Assembly: GCA_963781955.1 (NCBI GenBank)
Contig: CAWAHU010000001.1
Location: 1,860,001 to 1,924,000 of the forward strand
Direction of reading: 5' to 3'
Length of the DNA stretch: 64,000 bases
From: Bog-473 sp963781955
GTDB lineage: Bacteria > Actinomycetota > Acidimicrobiia > Acidimicrobiales > RAAP-2
Under the pieces are notes generated by a model that saw only the letters and a list, made by a program, of their open reading frames with translations, was not told the DNA's origin and ran no database searches. This document shows, one piece after another, positions 52,484 through 61,707 of this stretch (positions are counted from its first letter, which is position 1; each line of letters starts with the position of its first letter). The position numbers and the translations under genes were made by a program.

Positions 52484-52743
52484 CGGTCCTCCCTTTGCGG
52501 CCGTGTCCGCCGTGCGGCAGGCTCCCGTCTTGTCGAACCGACTGGGATGTACTGAGGCCGCAACCGATACCGGGCGGGCATTGGGTATCCCATACCGCCG
52601 GGACTGTGCGACACCCCGACCATTCCCTATACCCCGGTCCTGCTCCAGGTGCACCTAGTTCCGATCCCACTATGGCAGGACGCGACCTACATCAGCTCCG
52701 GAATTGTACGACCGACGGGCGAAGCGAAATCGGCCGCTGGCTC

Positions 52744-54051
52744 TTACCCGACTTCGCTGTGTGTCACCGGTGACTCGCCCATCCACTCGCGCAGGGTGTT
52801 CTTGAGCTTGGTTTGTTGGATGAAGATGTCGTGCTCGGGCGGGAGCGCCGGGTCAGTGGTTTGCGGGCTCTTGAAGTAGAAGCTGAGCCACTCCTGTACC
52901 CCCCTTTCCCCTGCGCGGGCGGCGAGGTCGAAGAACAGGGCAAGGTCGAGCACGAGAGGCGCGGCGAGGATTGAATCGCGGCACAGGAAATCGACCTTGA
53001 TCTGCATCGGGTAACCCATCCACCCAAAGATGTCGATGTTGTCCCACCCTTCCTTGTTGTCTCCGCGGGGCGGGTAGTAGTTGATGCGGACGACGTGGTC
53101 GATGTTGCCGTAGAGCTCGGGGTATTCCTCGGGCTGGAAGATGGTGTCAAGAACGCCGAGCTTCGAGACCTCCTTCGACCTGAAGTTCTCAGGATCGTCG
53201 AGCACCTCCCCGTCGCGGTTGCCAAGGATGTTCGTCGAGTACCAACCGCGCATGCCGAGCATCCGCGACTTGAAGCCAGGGGCAAGAATCGTCTTCATGA
53301 GAGTCTGGCCAGTCTTGAAGTCCTTGCCACCGATCGGTACGCCGTTGCGGTCGGCGAGTTCGAGCATGCACGGCAGGTCGCACGACAGGTTCGGGGCGCC
53401 GTTGGCGTAGGGCACTCGCGACTGGAGCGCGGCGTACGTGTAGATCTGGCTCGGGCTGATCTCGGCATGGTTATCCATGAGACTCCGCTCGAACGTCTCG
53501 ATGCTCTGGTGCATCGCACCGGGTTCGCTATAGGCCTCGGTCGAACCACACCACACCATCACGAGCCGGTCACACCCGTTCTCGGACCGGAAACGTTCGA
53601 TGTCATCCATCAGCGCCTCGGCCAGCTCCATCTTGTTGGCACCTGTCTTGACCCGGAATCCGTCGAGACGCGACACCCACTCGCGGTCGAACACCGCGTC
53701 CATGGCGACGATGCCTTCCATCTCGCTGCTGATGGGCGCCAGATCGCGCTCCTCGAGCACGCCTGACGTGCGTGCCGCTTCCAGGGCGTTGGCTGAGATC
53801 GGATCCCAGCCGCCGAACACGAGATCATCGAGCGAGGCGAGGGGTACAAAGTCTCGAATCAGCGGATTGCGACCCTCACCGCGGCTGCCGAGGCGGATGT
53901 GCGCCATCTGCGAGACCGAGCCGATCGGCGCTTCTCCCGTGCGGCGAGCGGTGAGGACACCGGCTATGACGGTCGACGAAACCGCGCCGAGGCCCGGGAG
54001 CAGCACTCCGAGCTTTCCGGTTGCGGGCGCGATCTGATGGCTTTGGGGCAT
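52744..54051 (-). CDS. Inositol-3-phosphate synthase
   Basis: About 435 residues. It converts glucose-6-phosphate to inositol-3-phosphate using NAD. GKLGVLLPGLGAVSSTVIAG is the NAD-binding start; GSVSQMAHIRLG, VVMV-type strand LVMVWCGSTEAYSE, GKDFKTGQTLMKTILAPGFK (with the catalytic lysines) and SNILGNRDG-type STNILGNRDGEVL follow. Inositol feeds mycothiol and phosphatidylinositol synthesis in actinobacteria. ATG 54069 is the alternative start. The IS110-type copy 2 lies about 175 bases upstream. Confidence 0.95.
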   Translation of the reverse strand: MPQSHQIAPATGKLGVLLPGLGAVSSTVIAGVLTARRTGEAPIGSVSQMAHIRLGSRGEGRNPLIRDFVPLASLDDLVFGGWDPISANALEAARTSGVLEERDLAPISSEMEGIVAMDAVFDREWVSRLDGFRVKTGANKMELAEALMDDIERFRSENGCDRLVMVWCGSTEAYSEPGAMHQSIETFERSLMDNHAEISPSQIYTYAALQSRVPYANGAPNLSCDLPCMLELADRNGVPIGGKDFKTGQTLMKTILAPGFKSRMLGMRGWYSTNILGNRDGEVLDDPENFRSKEVSKLGVLDTIFQPEEYPELYGNIDHVVRINYYPPRGDNKEGWDNIDIFGWMGYPMQIKVDFLCRDSILAAPLVLDLALFFDLAARAGERGVQEWLSFYFKSPQTTDPALPPEHDIFIQQTKLKNTLREWMGESPVTHSEVG

Positions 54052-54118
54052 TAGGCGATTGTTGAGCAAAAGGTCTCCAGATACAACTATTCTTCAGAAA
54101 CTCTGAACTACCCAACCG

Positions 54119-54220
54119 CACTGTTGCAGGGCGTCGACGAGCTGGAACGGCGTGTCGGCATCCCGCTCCTCGAACGCGCGATTTGACCGACGGAGTCCGG
54201 GTCCGCTCGCTGAACGCCGG
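54119..54220 (+). pseudogene. Possible LysR-type regulator fragment
   Basis: The frame LLQGVDELERRVGIPLLERA resembles the end of a LysR helix-turn-helix. A frame jump at the following TGA gives TDGVRVRSLNAG, which resembles the next segment. It is too short to be a gene and is cut by the IS110-type copy at 54227. Weak evidence. Confidence 0.35.
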
Positions 54221-54255
54221 GCAGTGGGGTGAGTTCCTAACGGCAGTCAAGCCCC

Positions 54256-55662
54256 TCAAGCCACATTTTCGGTAGCGTCTTCCTCTGGCGGGTCGGTGGC
54301 CGGAGCGACCTTCTGGGCCGACTCCTTTCTGCCTCGACCCGCCGCCTTGTTCCTGAGCAGTTTGGCGGGAGTGTTCCGACGACGGGCTGCCCGAACCTTG
54401 GGGTCGATCTTGAACCGGTCGGTGCAGGCAGCCTTGCCTTCCGCTTCGGTGATCGCTTCTCCGAACTCGTCGCGCAGGGCGTAGATCTCACCCTTGCGCC
54501 AGCAAGCGGCGATCCGGGTGATGAGAACGGCCGACACTGAGCACAGCGCTGAGTTGTGGTGCTTTCCCTCGACCATGACGAGTCGGTGGTAGCGCTGGGC
54601 GAGGGTCGGATCGATGTGCCGGGCGTGATCGGCCGCCAGGTAGAGGGCCTGGCGCAGGCCGGCGTCACCCGCCCTGGTGATGCCCTTGTGCCCCGCCGCC
54701 AGTCCGGACTGGTCGACCTTGGGCACAAAGCCGGTGAAGGAGCGCACCCCGGCCAGATTGGCGAAGCGGTTGAAGTCGCCCGCGTTGGCCAAGATGGCCG
54801 CCGAGAGGACGGGTCCGAGCCCCGGTGCCGAGCGGACGATGCCCAAGGGATCGGCCTCGTCATAGAGAACGGCGATCCGCTTGTCGGCGGCTTCGATCTC
54901 GTCGTCGAGCTGGCGGAGCACTCGGACTTCGGAGGCGATGTCGCGAGCCAACTCGGTGAAGTCGATGCCCCCGCCTGACCACAGGGCCAGGGTCTCGTTC
55001 GCCATGGCCAAGAGCTCGTCGGCCTTGTCTTCGCGCCACAGTCCCGAACTCGAGCGGATCAACAGGGCAGCGAGCCGGCTCCGCCCGAGGCGCTTGAGCG
55101 CCCGTGGATCGGCGTATTTCTCCAAGATGACCAGGGCGGTCTTCGAAGCGGTGGCCGATCCGAGGGAGTCGGCCCATCCCGGACCGAGCAGCTCGACCAG
55201 TGCGTCAAGACGGAGACTGGCCGCGCTGCGGCGCTTGACCAGGCTGAAGCGATGGCGCACGGCCCGGCGCAGTGACTGAGCGGGACCAAGGTTGTCGATG
55301 CCCCGCAGGCCCTCAGGGTGGAGCAACGGCAGACGGGCCAGCACCCGTGAATCCAAGCGGTCGGTCTTGATGTGCTTGTTGTAGTAGTCCCGCAGGTCGG
55401 CCGACTGCTCGGGTGGCACCAAGATCACCGTGGCGCCGCGTGCTTGGAGCCAGGCCGACAGCGGCACCCAGGCGTTGCGGGTCGGTTCGAGGATCACGGT
55501 CACCGACGTATCGGCGGGGATCTTGGCCCACAGGCGCTCGAGGTCGGCAGTCGTCGTGCGGAACCTCCACGACGACCAGAGGAACTCACCTCGCTCGTCG
55601 GCCAGGCTGGCCCGGTGGTCGGCCCGACAAGCGACGTCGATGCCCAACCTCACTTCCTTCAT
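54256..55662 (-). CDS. IS110-family transposase, copy 2
   Basis: 468 residues from ATG 55662, identical to copy 1 except for a few residues (R for H in FTELAxDIASE; EE for GQ near the C terminus). The DEDD and transposase_20 motifs are intact, so it could be active. Very high identity at both loci points to a recent transposition. Confidence 0.93.
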   Translation of the reverse strand: MKEVRLGIDVACRADHRASLADERGEFLWSSWRFRTTTADLERLWAKIPADTSVTVILEPTRNAWVPLSAWLQARGATVILVPPEQSADLRDYYNKHIKTDRLDSRVLARLPLLHPEGLRGIDNLGPAQSLRRAVRHRFSLVKRRSAASLRLDALVELLGPGWADSLGSATASKTALVILEKYADPRALKRLGRSRLAALLIRSSSGLWREDKADELLAMANETLALWSGGGIDFTELARDIASEVRVLRQLDDEIEAADKRIAVLYDEADPLGIVRSAPGLGPVLSAAILANAGDFNRFANLAGVRSFTGFVPKVDQSGLAAGHKGITRAGDAGLRQALYLAADHARHIDPTLAQRYHRLVMVEGKHHNSALCSVSAVLITRIAACWRKGEIYALRDEFGEAITEAEGKAACTDRFKIDPKVRAARRRNTPAKLLRNKAAGRGRKESAQKVAPATDPPEEDATENVA

Positions 55663-55931
55663 GGCTTGGTCCTTTCGCTGGACGGCTGATCGGTCGGCTC
55701 TCCGTCGTCGAGCAGTGCACGCTCCGCAGGGGTGTGACCATCCAGACATTCGAGAAGCAGGGGTCCGATTCTGTGATCGGCCGCCGAGTTCCAGAACAGG
55801 GATGCACGTGCGTCGGGAGGCTCGTCTGACAGACGATCACCGTTGTGGAGTCGAGCTGTCGCCCGCTCCGATCCCCGTAAAGTCAAGCCAGAAGAACCGA
55901 CCCGACGCACCCTACGAAGGGCTTCCGCCAA
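55659..55931 (-). CDS. Small ORF preceding the IS110-type transposase, copy 2
   Basis: Same as 37644-37916: up to 90 residues, ATGA overlap with the transposase start. Whether it is a real protein or part of a guide-RNA region cannot be settled from two recent copies. Confidence 0.4.
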   Translation of the reverse strand: MAEALRRVRRVGSSGLTLRGSERATARLHNGDRLSDEPPDARASLFWNSAADHRIGPLLLECLDGHTPAERALLDDGEPTDQPSSERTKP

Positions 55932-56096
55932 ATCGGTGGACGCCCGGAACCAACGCTAAATATCCCCGAACGCCGGATCGGCGGGCACCTGGACGGAGCC
56001 CAGCAAAGGGTCTCGAGAGGCCCCCAGACCAGGGCCTGTTACCGGTTATCCAGCTGGATCGGTTGTCGTCATGGCTGCGGCACACGAGGACCGAGG

Positions 56097-57488
56097 TCAT
56101 TGAGATCCGGTCGGATGGTTGGTCAACAGTACGGGTGGAAGGTGAAAGTTGCTGAGGTCACCCAGTGCTAGGCAGGAAGACGGATCGGGGCATTGAAGCG
56201 TCTGGATGTGAGTGATGCACCCCGAAGGCGTGCACGAGTCATGGATCGGGACTTGTTGCCACGTTTGTCCTCCATCAGCCGTCGCAGCGATGACGGGTTG
56301 TGGCAAGGCCTGATCTTGGTGAAGCAGAATCGGTGCCCAACACTGATTGTCCGTGGGACAGCTCGGACTGACCCCGAGAGCATCGGTAGAGATGTTCGCC
56401 GGGAGTTCGTGAGATTGCCAGCTCTGGCCACCGTCCACTGAAGAAAGGGCCGCGAGGGTGCCTGGAACCGACGGATCGGGCTTTGGGGCGCTTTGGACTA
56501 TTGCGACACAGTGGCTGGCATCCGCACATGACGGAGCGCTAAACGCCACGGCTTCCGCCCCGACAGTTCCCGACTGCCACGTGTAGCCGGCATCCGAGGT
56601 GCGGAACGACTCGATCGTCGGCGTGTGTGCTGGTTGGACGTAGGTGAGGCCGATGCACGTCGTGACAGTTGGGCAGCTCAAGGAGAGCACCAAGCCACTC
56701 GGAAGTGAGATTGCCTGTCGCCAAGTGTTCCCTGCATTGATGGACCAGTACACGCCTTCTTGTGGAACGGTGTTCGGTCCGTAGTTCAGACCTCCGGCGG
56801 TTGCCACACAGGTCGTGGCAGAGGGACAGTTGAGAGAGTCGAACACCGGTGCCGGTCCGAAGGGCCTGGTCCGCCAGCTGGCCCCACCATCTGATGTCGT
56901 CAGCAGGACGCTGTGAACCCCCTCTCCACTAAGGAGAATCCCTCCGGCGAAGCAAGTCTGAGCATCTGGACAGGTGAAGGGCGTCGAGAGGCTCACGTCC
57001 GAAATGGCCAGACTCGCCCAGTTGATACCGCCATCGATCGACTTGTACCCGGTGATGCCGTCCTTCCCACTCGCCACGAGGTAGCACGTGGAGGTCGTCG
57101 GACAGGTCATGAGCTCCGACCTGTTGGGCGACGTTGCGGCCTCTCTCACGAACGAGCTCGGGAAGGTCGCATCCACGGCTCTCCAAGGACTGAGTTGGAT
57201 CGCGTGCGATTTCGTCGTCGTGTTGGCCCCGTTCCACAATCCGATGCCGGCGGCGATGAGAGCGGCCACCACGGCGAAGGCGCCAGCCATCGCGACCCAT
57301 CGCCGCTTACCGAAGTGACCATCGGGGATCTCGAGCTCTCGCCCCAGTTCCACAGGGGGCATTTGCTGTGCCGTTTGCACGAGCTGCTGCAGGTAGTCAG
57401 AGCCCAGGACTTCCTCGGGATGGCGCGCCTCGGCAGGTCGCAGGGCGGCGAGTGATGTCATAATCTCTTCGTTCGTGGACCTACTCAC
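56097..57488 (-). CDS. Membrane-anchored propeller protein, likely anti-sigma-type partner
   Basis: 463 residues from GTG 57488, overlapping the sigma gene stop by eight bases. An N-terminal cytoplasmic part of about 75 residues (TSLAALRPAEARHPEEVLGS) is followed by one membrane helix (RWVAMAGAFAVVAALIAAGI). The outside portion has repeated motifs of the type SCPTVTTCIGLTYV / CPSATTCVATAGG with LTTSDGGASWRTR between, like sialidase/BNR-type blades with paired cysteines. The layout (cytosol, membrane, sensor) and coupling to an ECF sigma factor suggest an anti-sigma factor. No classical zinc-binding anti-sigma motif is visible. Confidence 0.82.
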   Translation of the reverse strand: MSRSTNEEIMTSLAALRPAEARHPEEVLGSDYLQQLVQTAQQMPPVELGRELEIPDGHFGKRRWVAMAGAFAVVAALIAAGIGLWNGANTTTKSHAIQLSPWRAVDATFPSSFVREAATSPNRSELMTCPTTSTCYLVASGKDGITGYKSIDGGINWASLAISDVSLSTPFTCPDAQTCFAGGILLSGEGVHSVLLTTSDGGASWRTRPFGPAPVFDSLNCPSATTCVATAGGLNYGPNTVPQEGVYWSINAGNTWRQAISLPSGLVLSLSCPTVTTCIGLTYVQPAHTPTIESFRTSDAGYTWQSGTVGAEAVAFSAPSCADASHCVAIVQSAPKPDPSVPGTLAALSSVDGGQSWQSHELPANISTDALGVSPSCPTDNQCWAPILLHQDQALPQPVIAATADGGQTWQQVPIHDSCTPSGCITHIQTLQCPDPSSCLALGDLSNFHLPPVLLTNHPTGSQ

Positions 57489-58104
57489 GGTGGTTCTCCT
57501 GTACTTCACTGATCGTTGAGTTGCGTGATGTCGATCCTGAGTCAGCGGCTCGGGCTACCGAGGGATCCGCGGCACTTAGTGGCAATGCTTCGAGGTGTTC
57601 CTTCAGGCGAGATCTCGCTCGAAACAGTCGCACGGCGAACGCACCACGGCCGCATCCGAGAACCGTTGCGGCTTGGCGTGTCGTCAAGCCATCCCAGGCA
57701 ATCAACAGGAGTGCTTCTCGATCGACCTCCGTCAGGGCGCTCAATGCGTCGATTGCAGCCAGTCGTTCCGTTGCAGTGTCCTCGGTGCCGGCGCGGACAC
57801 TCTCGCCAGAATGTCGGCGTGCAGCCTCGGCTTCGGTGAGTCGAGCAATGAGTGCTTGGTGACGCCTCCGGGCCCTCCACTCGTCGGACAGCACCTTTCT
57901 GGCAACGCCGAGCAACCAAGGCAAGGGATCGGTGGGGACATCGTCAAGGCGCCGCCATGCGACCTCCAAGGTCCTCGCAAGGGCCTCTCCGGCAGCCTCC
58001 GGGTCCGTCCGAGCAAGGAGGTAAGCCGCTACTCGCCCAAAGTGCTCGCGGACAAGCTGTTCCAGCCTCGGCTCTGGCTCCACACGAGCCCCATCGCGCC
58101 TCAC
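57481..58104 (-). CDS. ECF-type RNA polymerase sigma factor
   Basis: 207 residues. LEQLVREHFGRVAAYLLART and PLPWLLGVARKVLSDEWRAR are the sigma-2 region; SALTEVDREALLLIAWDGLT, then RQAATVLGCGRGAFAVRLFR, is sigma-4 with its helix-turn-helix. The C-terminal extension is short. It likely directs transcription of its own operon and of a surface-stress regulon. Divergent from the acetyltransferase at 58273. Confidence 0.9.
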   Translation of the reverse strand: MRRDGARVEPEPRLEQLVREHFGRVAAYLLARTDPEAAGEALARTLEVAWRRLDDVPTDPLPWLLGVARKVLSDEWRARRRHQALIARLTEAEAARRHSGESVRAGTEDTATERLAAIDALSALTEVDREALLLIAWDGLTTRQAATVLGCGRGAFAVRLFRARSRLKEHLEALPLSAADPSVARAADSGSTSRNSTISEVQENHRE

Positions 58105-58272
58105 AACTCAGTAGTGGCCGGCATCACCCCGACTATTACGTTGAGAGGGCTGTTCTGCCCAACCATGCGCGCGTGCGTCGGGTAGGGGTGCCCCAGTTCG
58201 CCGGGTAGGTGGGATACCCCGCCTGAGTGGCTAGATGGGTCTGGCAAGGATTCTTGCTTACCATTCGGGGAC

Positions 58273-58788
58273 GTGACCTCCATCCGAGCCGCAGTCCCTG
58301 CAGATGCTGTGCCAATCGCGGCGATCGTCAACTCGCTGTTGTCATCCACGACGATCGAATGGAGGCAGGAGCCGTACTCCGCGGACGCCATCTTGGAATG
58401 GATGGCTGCACACGATTGTGTCCTCGTTGCCCAGCATGAGGGTGAGGTCGTGGGCCTTGGGGCCTTTGGTCCCTTTCGGGACCTCACCAAATGGCCTGGA
58501 TACCGGTTCACGGTCGAGAACACGATCCACGTACGACAGGATCACTGGGGTAGAGGCGTTGGCACGGCGCTCATGACGAAGCTGATCAACGCAGCCAGGG
58601 AATGCGGGAAGCACTCGATCATTGCTGCGGTAGATGGTGCAAACGAGAAGTCGATCCAGCTCCATGAGCGGCTCGGGTTCGTCGAGGTGGCTCGGATGCC
58701 AGAGGTCGGCGCGAAGTTTGGGGAGTGGTTGGACCTCGTGCTCTTGGAACTACTGCTTGACGACCGGAGCACTCCAGGGGAGGAGTGA
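58273..58788 (+). CDS. Phosphinothricin-acetyltransferase-like GNAT
   Basis: 171 residues. TSIRAAVPADAVPIAAIVNS, FTVENTIHVRQDHWGRGVGT (acetyl-CoA loop) and NEKSIQLHERLGFVEVARMP are the PAT/Bar pattern. Relatives acetylate phosphinothricin or methionine sulfoximine; many act on unknown amines. No herbicide-biosynthesis genes are near. Good family confidence, substrate uncertain. Confidence 0.9.
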   Translation: MTSIRAAVPADAVPIAAIVNSLLSSTTIEWRQEPYSADAILEWMAAHDCVLVAQHEGEVVGLGAFGPFRDLTKWPGYRFTVENTIHVRQDHWGRGVGTALMTKLINAARECGKHSIIAAVDGANEKSIQLHERLGFVEVARMPEVGAKFGEWLDLVLLELLLDDRSTPGEE

Positions 58789-58980
58789 CCTCATCTCCTG
58801 CGGTAGCGCTCTTCGGTCTCTGCGCGTGGAGTTCTTTGGCGGGTAGGTCGAAGGACCAGGGTGCCCCGTTCAATCAGTCAAGCGGTGGACCTTCAGAGAA
58901 GTATCAATGTACGAGGCAGTCGGTGGTTCTCAGGTGCCAGGATGAGGTCCACGATCCAAACCGAGGAGTTGCGTCCGGCC

Positions 58981-59541
58981 ATGGGCAAACTGATCTATTC
59001 AGCGATCACATCTCTCGATGGCTTTGTAGAGGACGAGGACGGCCATTTTCATTGGGCGGCGCCAGACGAAGAGGTGCACGCTTTCGTGAACGACCTCGAG
59101 CGGCCGATTGGGACCTATCTCTACGGTCGCCGGATGTACGAAACGATGGTCGGATGGGAGACCGATGAGTTCCTCGGTGACCGACACCCACTCATGTTGG
59201 ACTTCGCAGGGATATGGCGTGCAGCGGACAAGGTCGTCTTCTCTAGAACTTTGGAAATGGCATCCAGCGCAAGAACCAGGATCGAGGCCACTTTCGACAC
59301 CGAGATGATCCAGCAGATGAAGGGGTCAGCGAGAGGTGACCTCACCATTGGTGGTGCCGAGCTCGCAGCACTCGCGTTTCGGGCCAACTTGATCGACGAG
59401 TGTCATCTGTTTCTCAATCCGATCGTGGTGGGAGGTGGGAAGCGGGCACTTCCGAGCAAGGTCCGCACCCGACTTGATTTGCTCGAGGAGGGACGATTTG
59501 GCAACGGTGTGGTCCACCTCCACTACCGCGTGACCAACTGA
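58981..59541 (+). CDS. Dihydrofolate-reductase-like (RibD C-terminal) protein
   Basis: 186 residues from ATG 58981. GKLIYSAITSLDGFVEDEDG, IGTYLYGRRMYETMVGWE and DLTIGGAELAALAFRANLID are family signatures (RibD-C/YyaP type). It binds NADPH and reduces an unknown substrate, not dihydrofolate necessarily. The open frame extends to 58861 but is unrelated there. Confidence 0.9.
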   Translation: MGKLIYSAITSLDGFVEDEDGHFHWAAPDEEVHAFVNDLERPIGTYLYGRRMYETMVGWETDEFLGDRHPLMLDFAGIWRAADKVVFSRTLEMASSARTRIEATFDTEMIQQMKGSARGDLTIGGAELAALAFRANLIDECHLFLNPIVVGGGKRALPSKVRTRLDLLEEGRFGNGVVHLHYRVTN

Positions 59542-59559
59542 AGACTGCCCTCGTCCCGG

Positions 59560-59748
59560 CGTGGCCTCGAGCTGGCGCTTCGCCCCGCGTTCGGGGAGGT
59601 GGACCGTCTTGGACCGCCGAATCAGCCGGTGGGTCGAGGGGTCCTGGACGACAACCCGGAGGCGGGACACGCCGGGGCCCCGGCGCTCGATGCTGCCGGT
59701 CTTGTATGGTCGCCGCCGCTGCACGTTCTCAGACACGATATGCCCCAT
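59560..59748 (-). pseudogene. N-terminal remnant of a phage-type tyrosine integrase
   Basis: ATG 59748 opens MGHIVSENVQRRRPYKTGSI, then ERRGPGVSRLRVVVQD and RSKTVHLPERGAKRQL. This is the arm-type N-terminal domain of actinobacterial integrases (GSI-xxRG-xxxW-xLRV pattern). The catalytic domain is missing; the frame runs into unrelated sequence. It stands at the right edge of the presumed insertion, 110 bases from the hydroxyacid dehydrogenase. Confidence 0.65.
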
Positions 59749-59858
59749 TTGTGCCCCAAGAGCCCACCAAGCGGACTGTTATCCCAGTATGGAGCGGGTA
59801 TGACTACATATCAGGCCATTATGGAAGACGACCGCCCCGAGAGGAGAAGGCCCTCCCC

Positions 59859-60864
59859 GTGACCGGCGCCCGTCCCAAGGTTCTCGTGACCGCCGCCGTG
59901 CGCGGCCCGGGGCTCGACCTCCTCCACCAGCTGGGGGACCTCGTCCTCGATTCGTGGCTGGAGCAGCCCACCCTGCGCATCTACAACGCGGCAGCAGCTG
60001 GCCGAGCGGGTGGCCGCGGAGGGCGCGTCGATCGTCATCGTCGAGAGCGACCGTTGCGGTGCCGAGCTCTACGAGCAGCCGGTCATCGCCGTGTGCAGCT
60101 GCCGGGGTGACCCGAACAACGTCGACGTGGCGGCCGCCACCGCCGCCGGCGTGCCCGTGCTGCGCGCGCCGGGGCGCAACGCGGACGCCGTGGCCGAGCT
60201 CGCGGTGGCGTTGCTGTTCGCCGCCACCCGCGGCGTCGTGGGGGCGGACCGCGACGTGCGCGAGGGCCAGATCTACCGCGACGGCACCATCCCCTACCAG
60301 CGCTTCCGGGCCTGGGAGATGGCCGGCAGGACGGCCGGCCTCGTGGGCCTCGGGGCCGTGGGGCGCGCCCTACGCTGGCGCCTGCGCGGCCTCGGGATGG
60401 AGGTGCTCTCCTACGACCCGTACGCGCCCGACGCCACCAGTTCGCTCGACGAGCTCCTGGAGCGCTCCGATGTGGTCTCCATCCACGCGCCGGTGACCGA
60501 GGAGACGACCGGCATGATCGACGCCGGGGCCTTTGCCAAGATGCGCGACGGCGTCGTCTACCTCAACACGGCGCGCGCCAAGATCCACGACACCGACGCC
60601 CTGGTGGCCGCGTTGGCCTCGGGCAAGGTGGGGGCGGCGGGCCTCGACCACTTCGAGGGCGAGTTCCTGGCCACGGACCACCCGTTGACCACCTTCCCGA
60701 ACGTCGTGCTGACCCCGCACATCGGCGGCGCCACCTTCGACACCGAGTCCAACCACACCCGGACGATCGCCGAGGACCTGTGCCGGCTGCTGGCCGGGGC
60801 GAGGCCGCTGCACTGCGTCAACCCCGAGGTGCTCGGCGTGAACCACGAGGTGCTCGACGGCTGA
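59859..60864 (+). CDS. D-isomer 2-hydroxyacid dehydrogenase with an apparent frameshift
   Basis: From GTG 59859 (AGGAGAAGG upstream) the frame reads KVLVTAAVRGPGLDLLHQLG to about 59990. One surplus base in GCGGCAGCAGCTG shifts the rest (AAEGASIVIVESDRCGAELY onward). The NAD site is GLVGLGAVGRALRWRLRGLG and the catalytic His is in DHPLTTFPNVVLTPHIGGAT. About 334 residues when repaired. It may belong with the kinase, SDR and zinc dehydrogenase genes to the left. Confidence 0.85.
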
Positions 60865-60880
60865 CGCGCCGTCCTCCGAC

Positions 60881-61609
60881 GTGACCGCTCGCCAGCCCAC
60901 CATCATCGCCACGTCCATCGGGTTCCAGCCCGAGGGCCCCGACCCGATGAACCTGCGTCCAGGGCCCTCCTACCGGCTGGCCGCCGACCTGGCGCGGGCG
61001 GGCGAACACCCCCGGATCTGTATCGTCGCCACCGCCGTGGGCGACGACTCGCCACGGCTGGCCGCCGCCCACAACGCCTTCTCGAAGCTCGGGTTCATCA
61101 GCTCGCACCTCACCCTGTTCCCGATGCCCAACGTGCCCGACGTGCGGGCCCACCTGCTGGCGCAGGACGTGATCTGGGTGGGCGGGGGCAGCACGGCCAA
61201 CCTGCTCGCGCTCTGGCGCCTGCACGGCCTCGACGTGGTCCTGCGCGAGTGCTGGCAGGAGGGCGTCGTCCTCAAGGGGGTCTCCGCCGGCTCGCTGTGC
61301 TGGCACGTCGGCGGCACCACCGACTCGTTCGGCCCCACGCTGCAGCCGGTGACCAACGGTCTCGCCTTCCTCCCCTACTCCAACAGCCCACACCACGACG
61401 TCGAGGAGCAGCGGCGCCCCCTCGTCCACCGCCTCATCGCCGAGGGCACGCTCCCCGACGGCTACGCCACCGAGAACGGCACCGGCCTGGTCTTCGCCGG
61501 CACCGAGCTCGCCGACGCCTTCACCGAGGTCGAGGGCAAGGTGGCCTACTCGCTGACCCGGGACGGCGACGCCACCCGGGAGGTGGCCCTCGACACTCGC
61601 CTGCTCTGA
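60881..61609 (+). CDS. Peptidase E-like S51 family hydrolase
   Basis: 242 residues from GTG 60881. PTIIATSIGFQPEGPDPMNL, DVIWVGGGSTANLLALWRLH and the nucleophile in LKGVSAGSLCWHVGG (Ser135, GxSxG) are S51 signatures. The histidine lies in NSPHHDVEEQ. These enzymes cleave aspartyl dipeptides or cyanophycin-like substrates. It follows the hydroxyacid dehydrogenase by 16 bases and is likely co-transcribed. Confidence 0.9.
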   Translation: MTARQPTIIATSIGFQPEGPDPMNLRPGPSYRLAADLARAGEHPRICIVATAVGDDSPRLAAAHNAFSKLGFISSHLTLFPMPNVPDVRAHLLAQDVIWVGGGSTANLLALWRLHGLDVVLRECWQEGVVLKGVSAGSLCWHVGGTTDSFGPTLQPVTNGLAFLPYSNSPHHDVEEQRRPLVHRLIAEGTLPDGYATENGTGLVFAGTELADAFTEVEGKVAYSLTRDGDATREVALDTRLL

Positions 61610-61707
61610 CCAGCCCTGACGGCGCGCCGGGAATGGCCAACGGGGTTCCGACGTTGGACGTGGTGCATCGCGGCGGTGTGGCCGCGCGCACGAGGAGGAG
61701 CCCCACC

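Larger units (their letters stand above)
54227..55976 (-). mobile_element. IS110-type element, copy 2
   Basis: Near-identical to 36212-37961, differing by about ten bases. Left flank ...gaacgccgggcagtggg, right flank atcggcgggcacc. The bases GAACGCCGG at 54212-54220, just outside, repeat the element's own right end (55968-55976). Confidence 0.93.
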
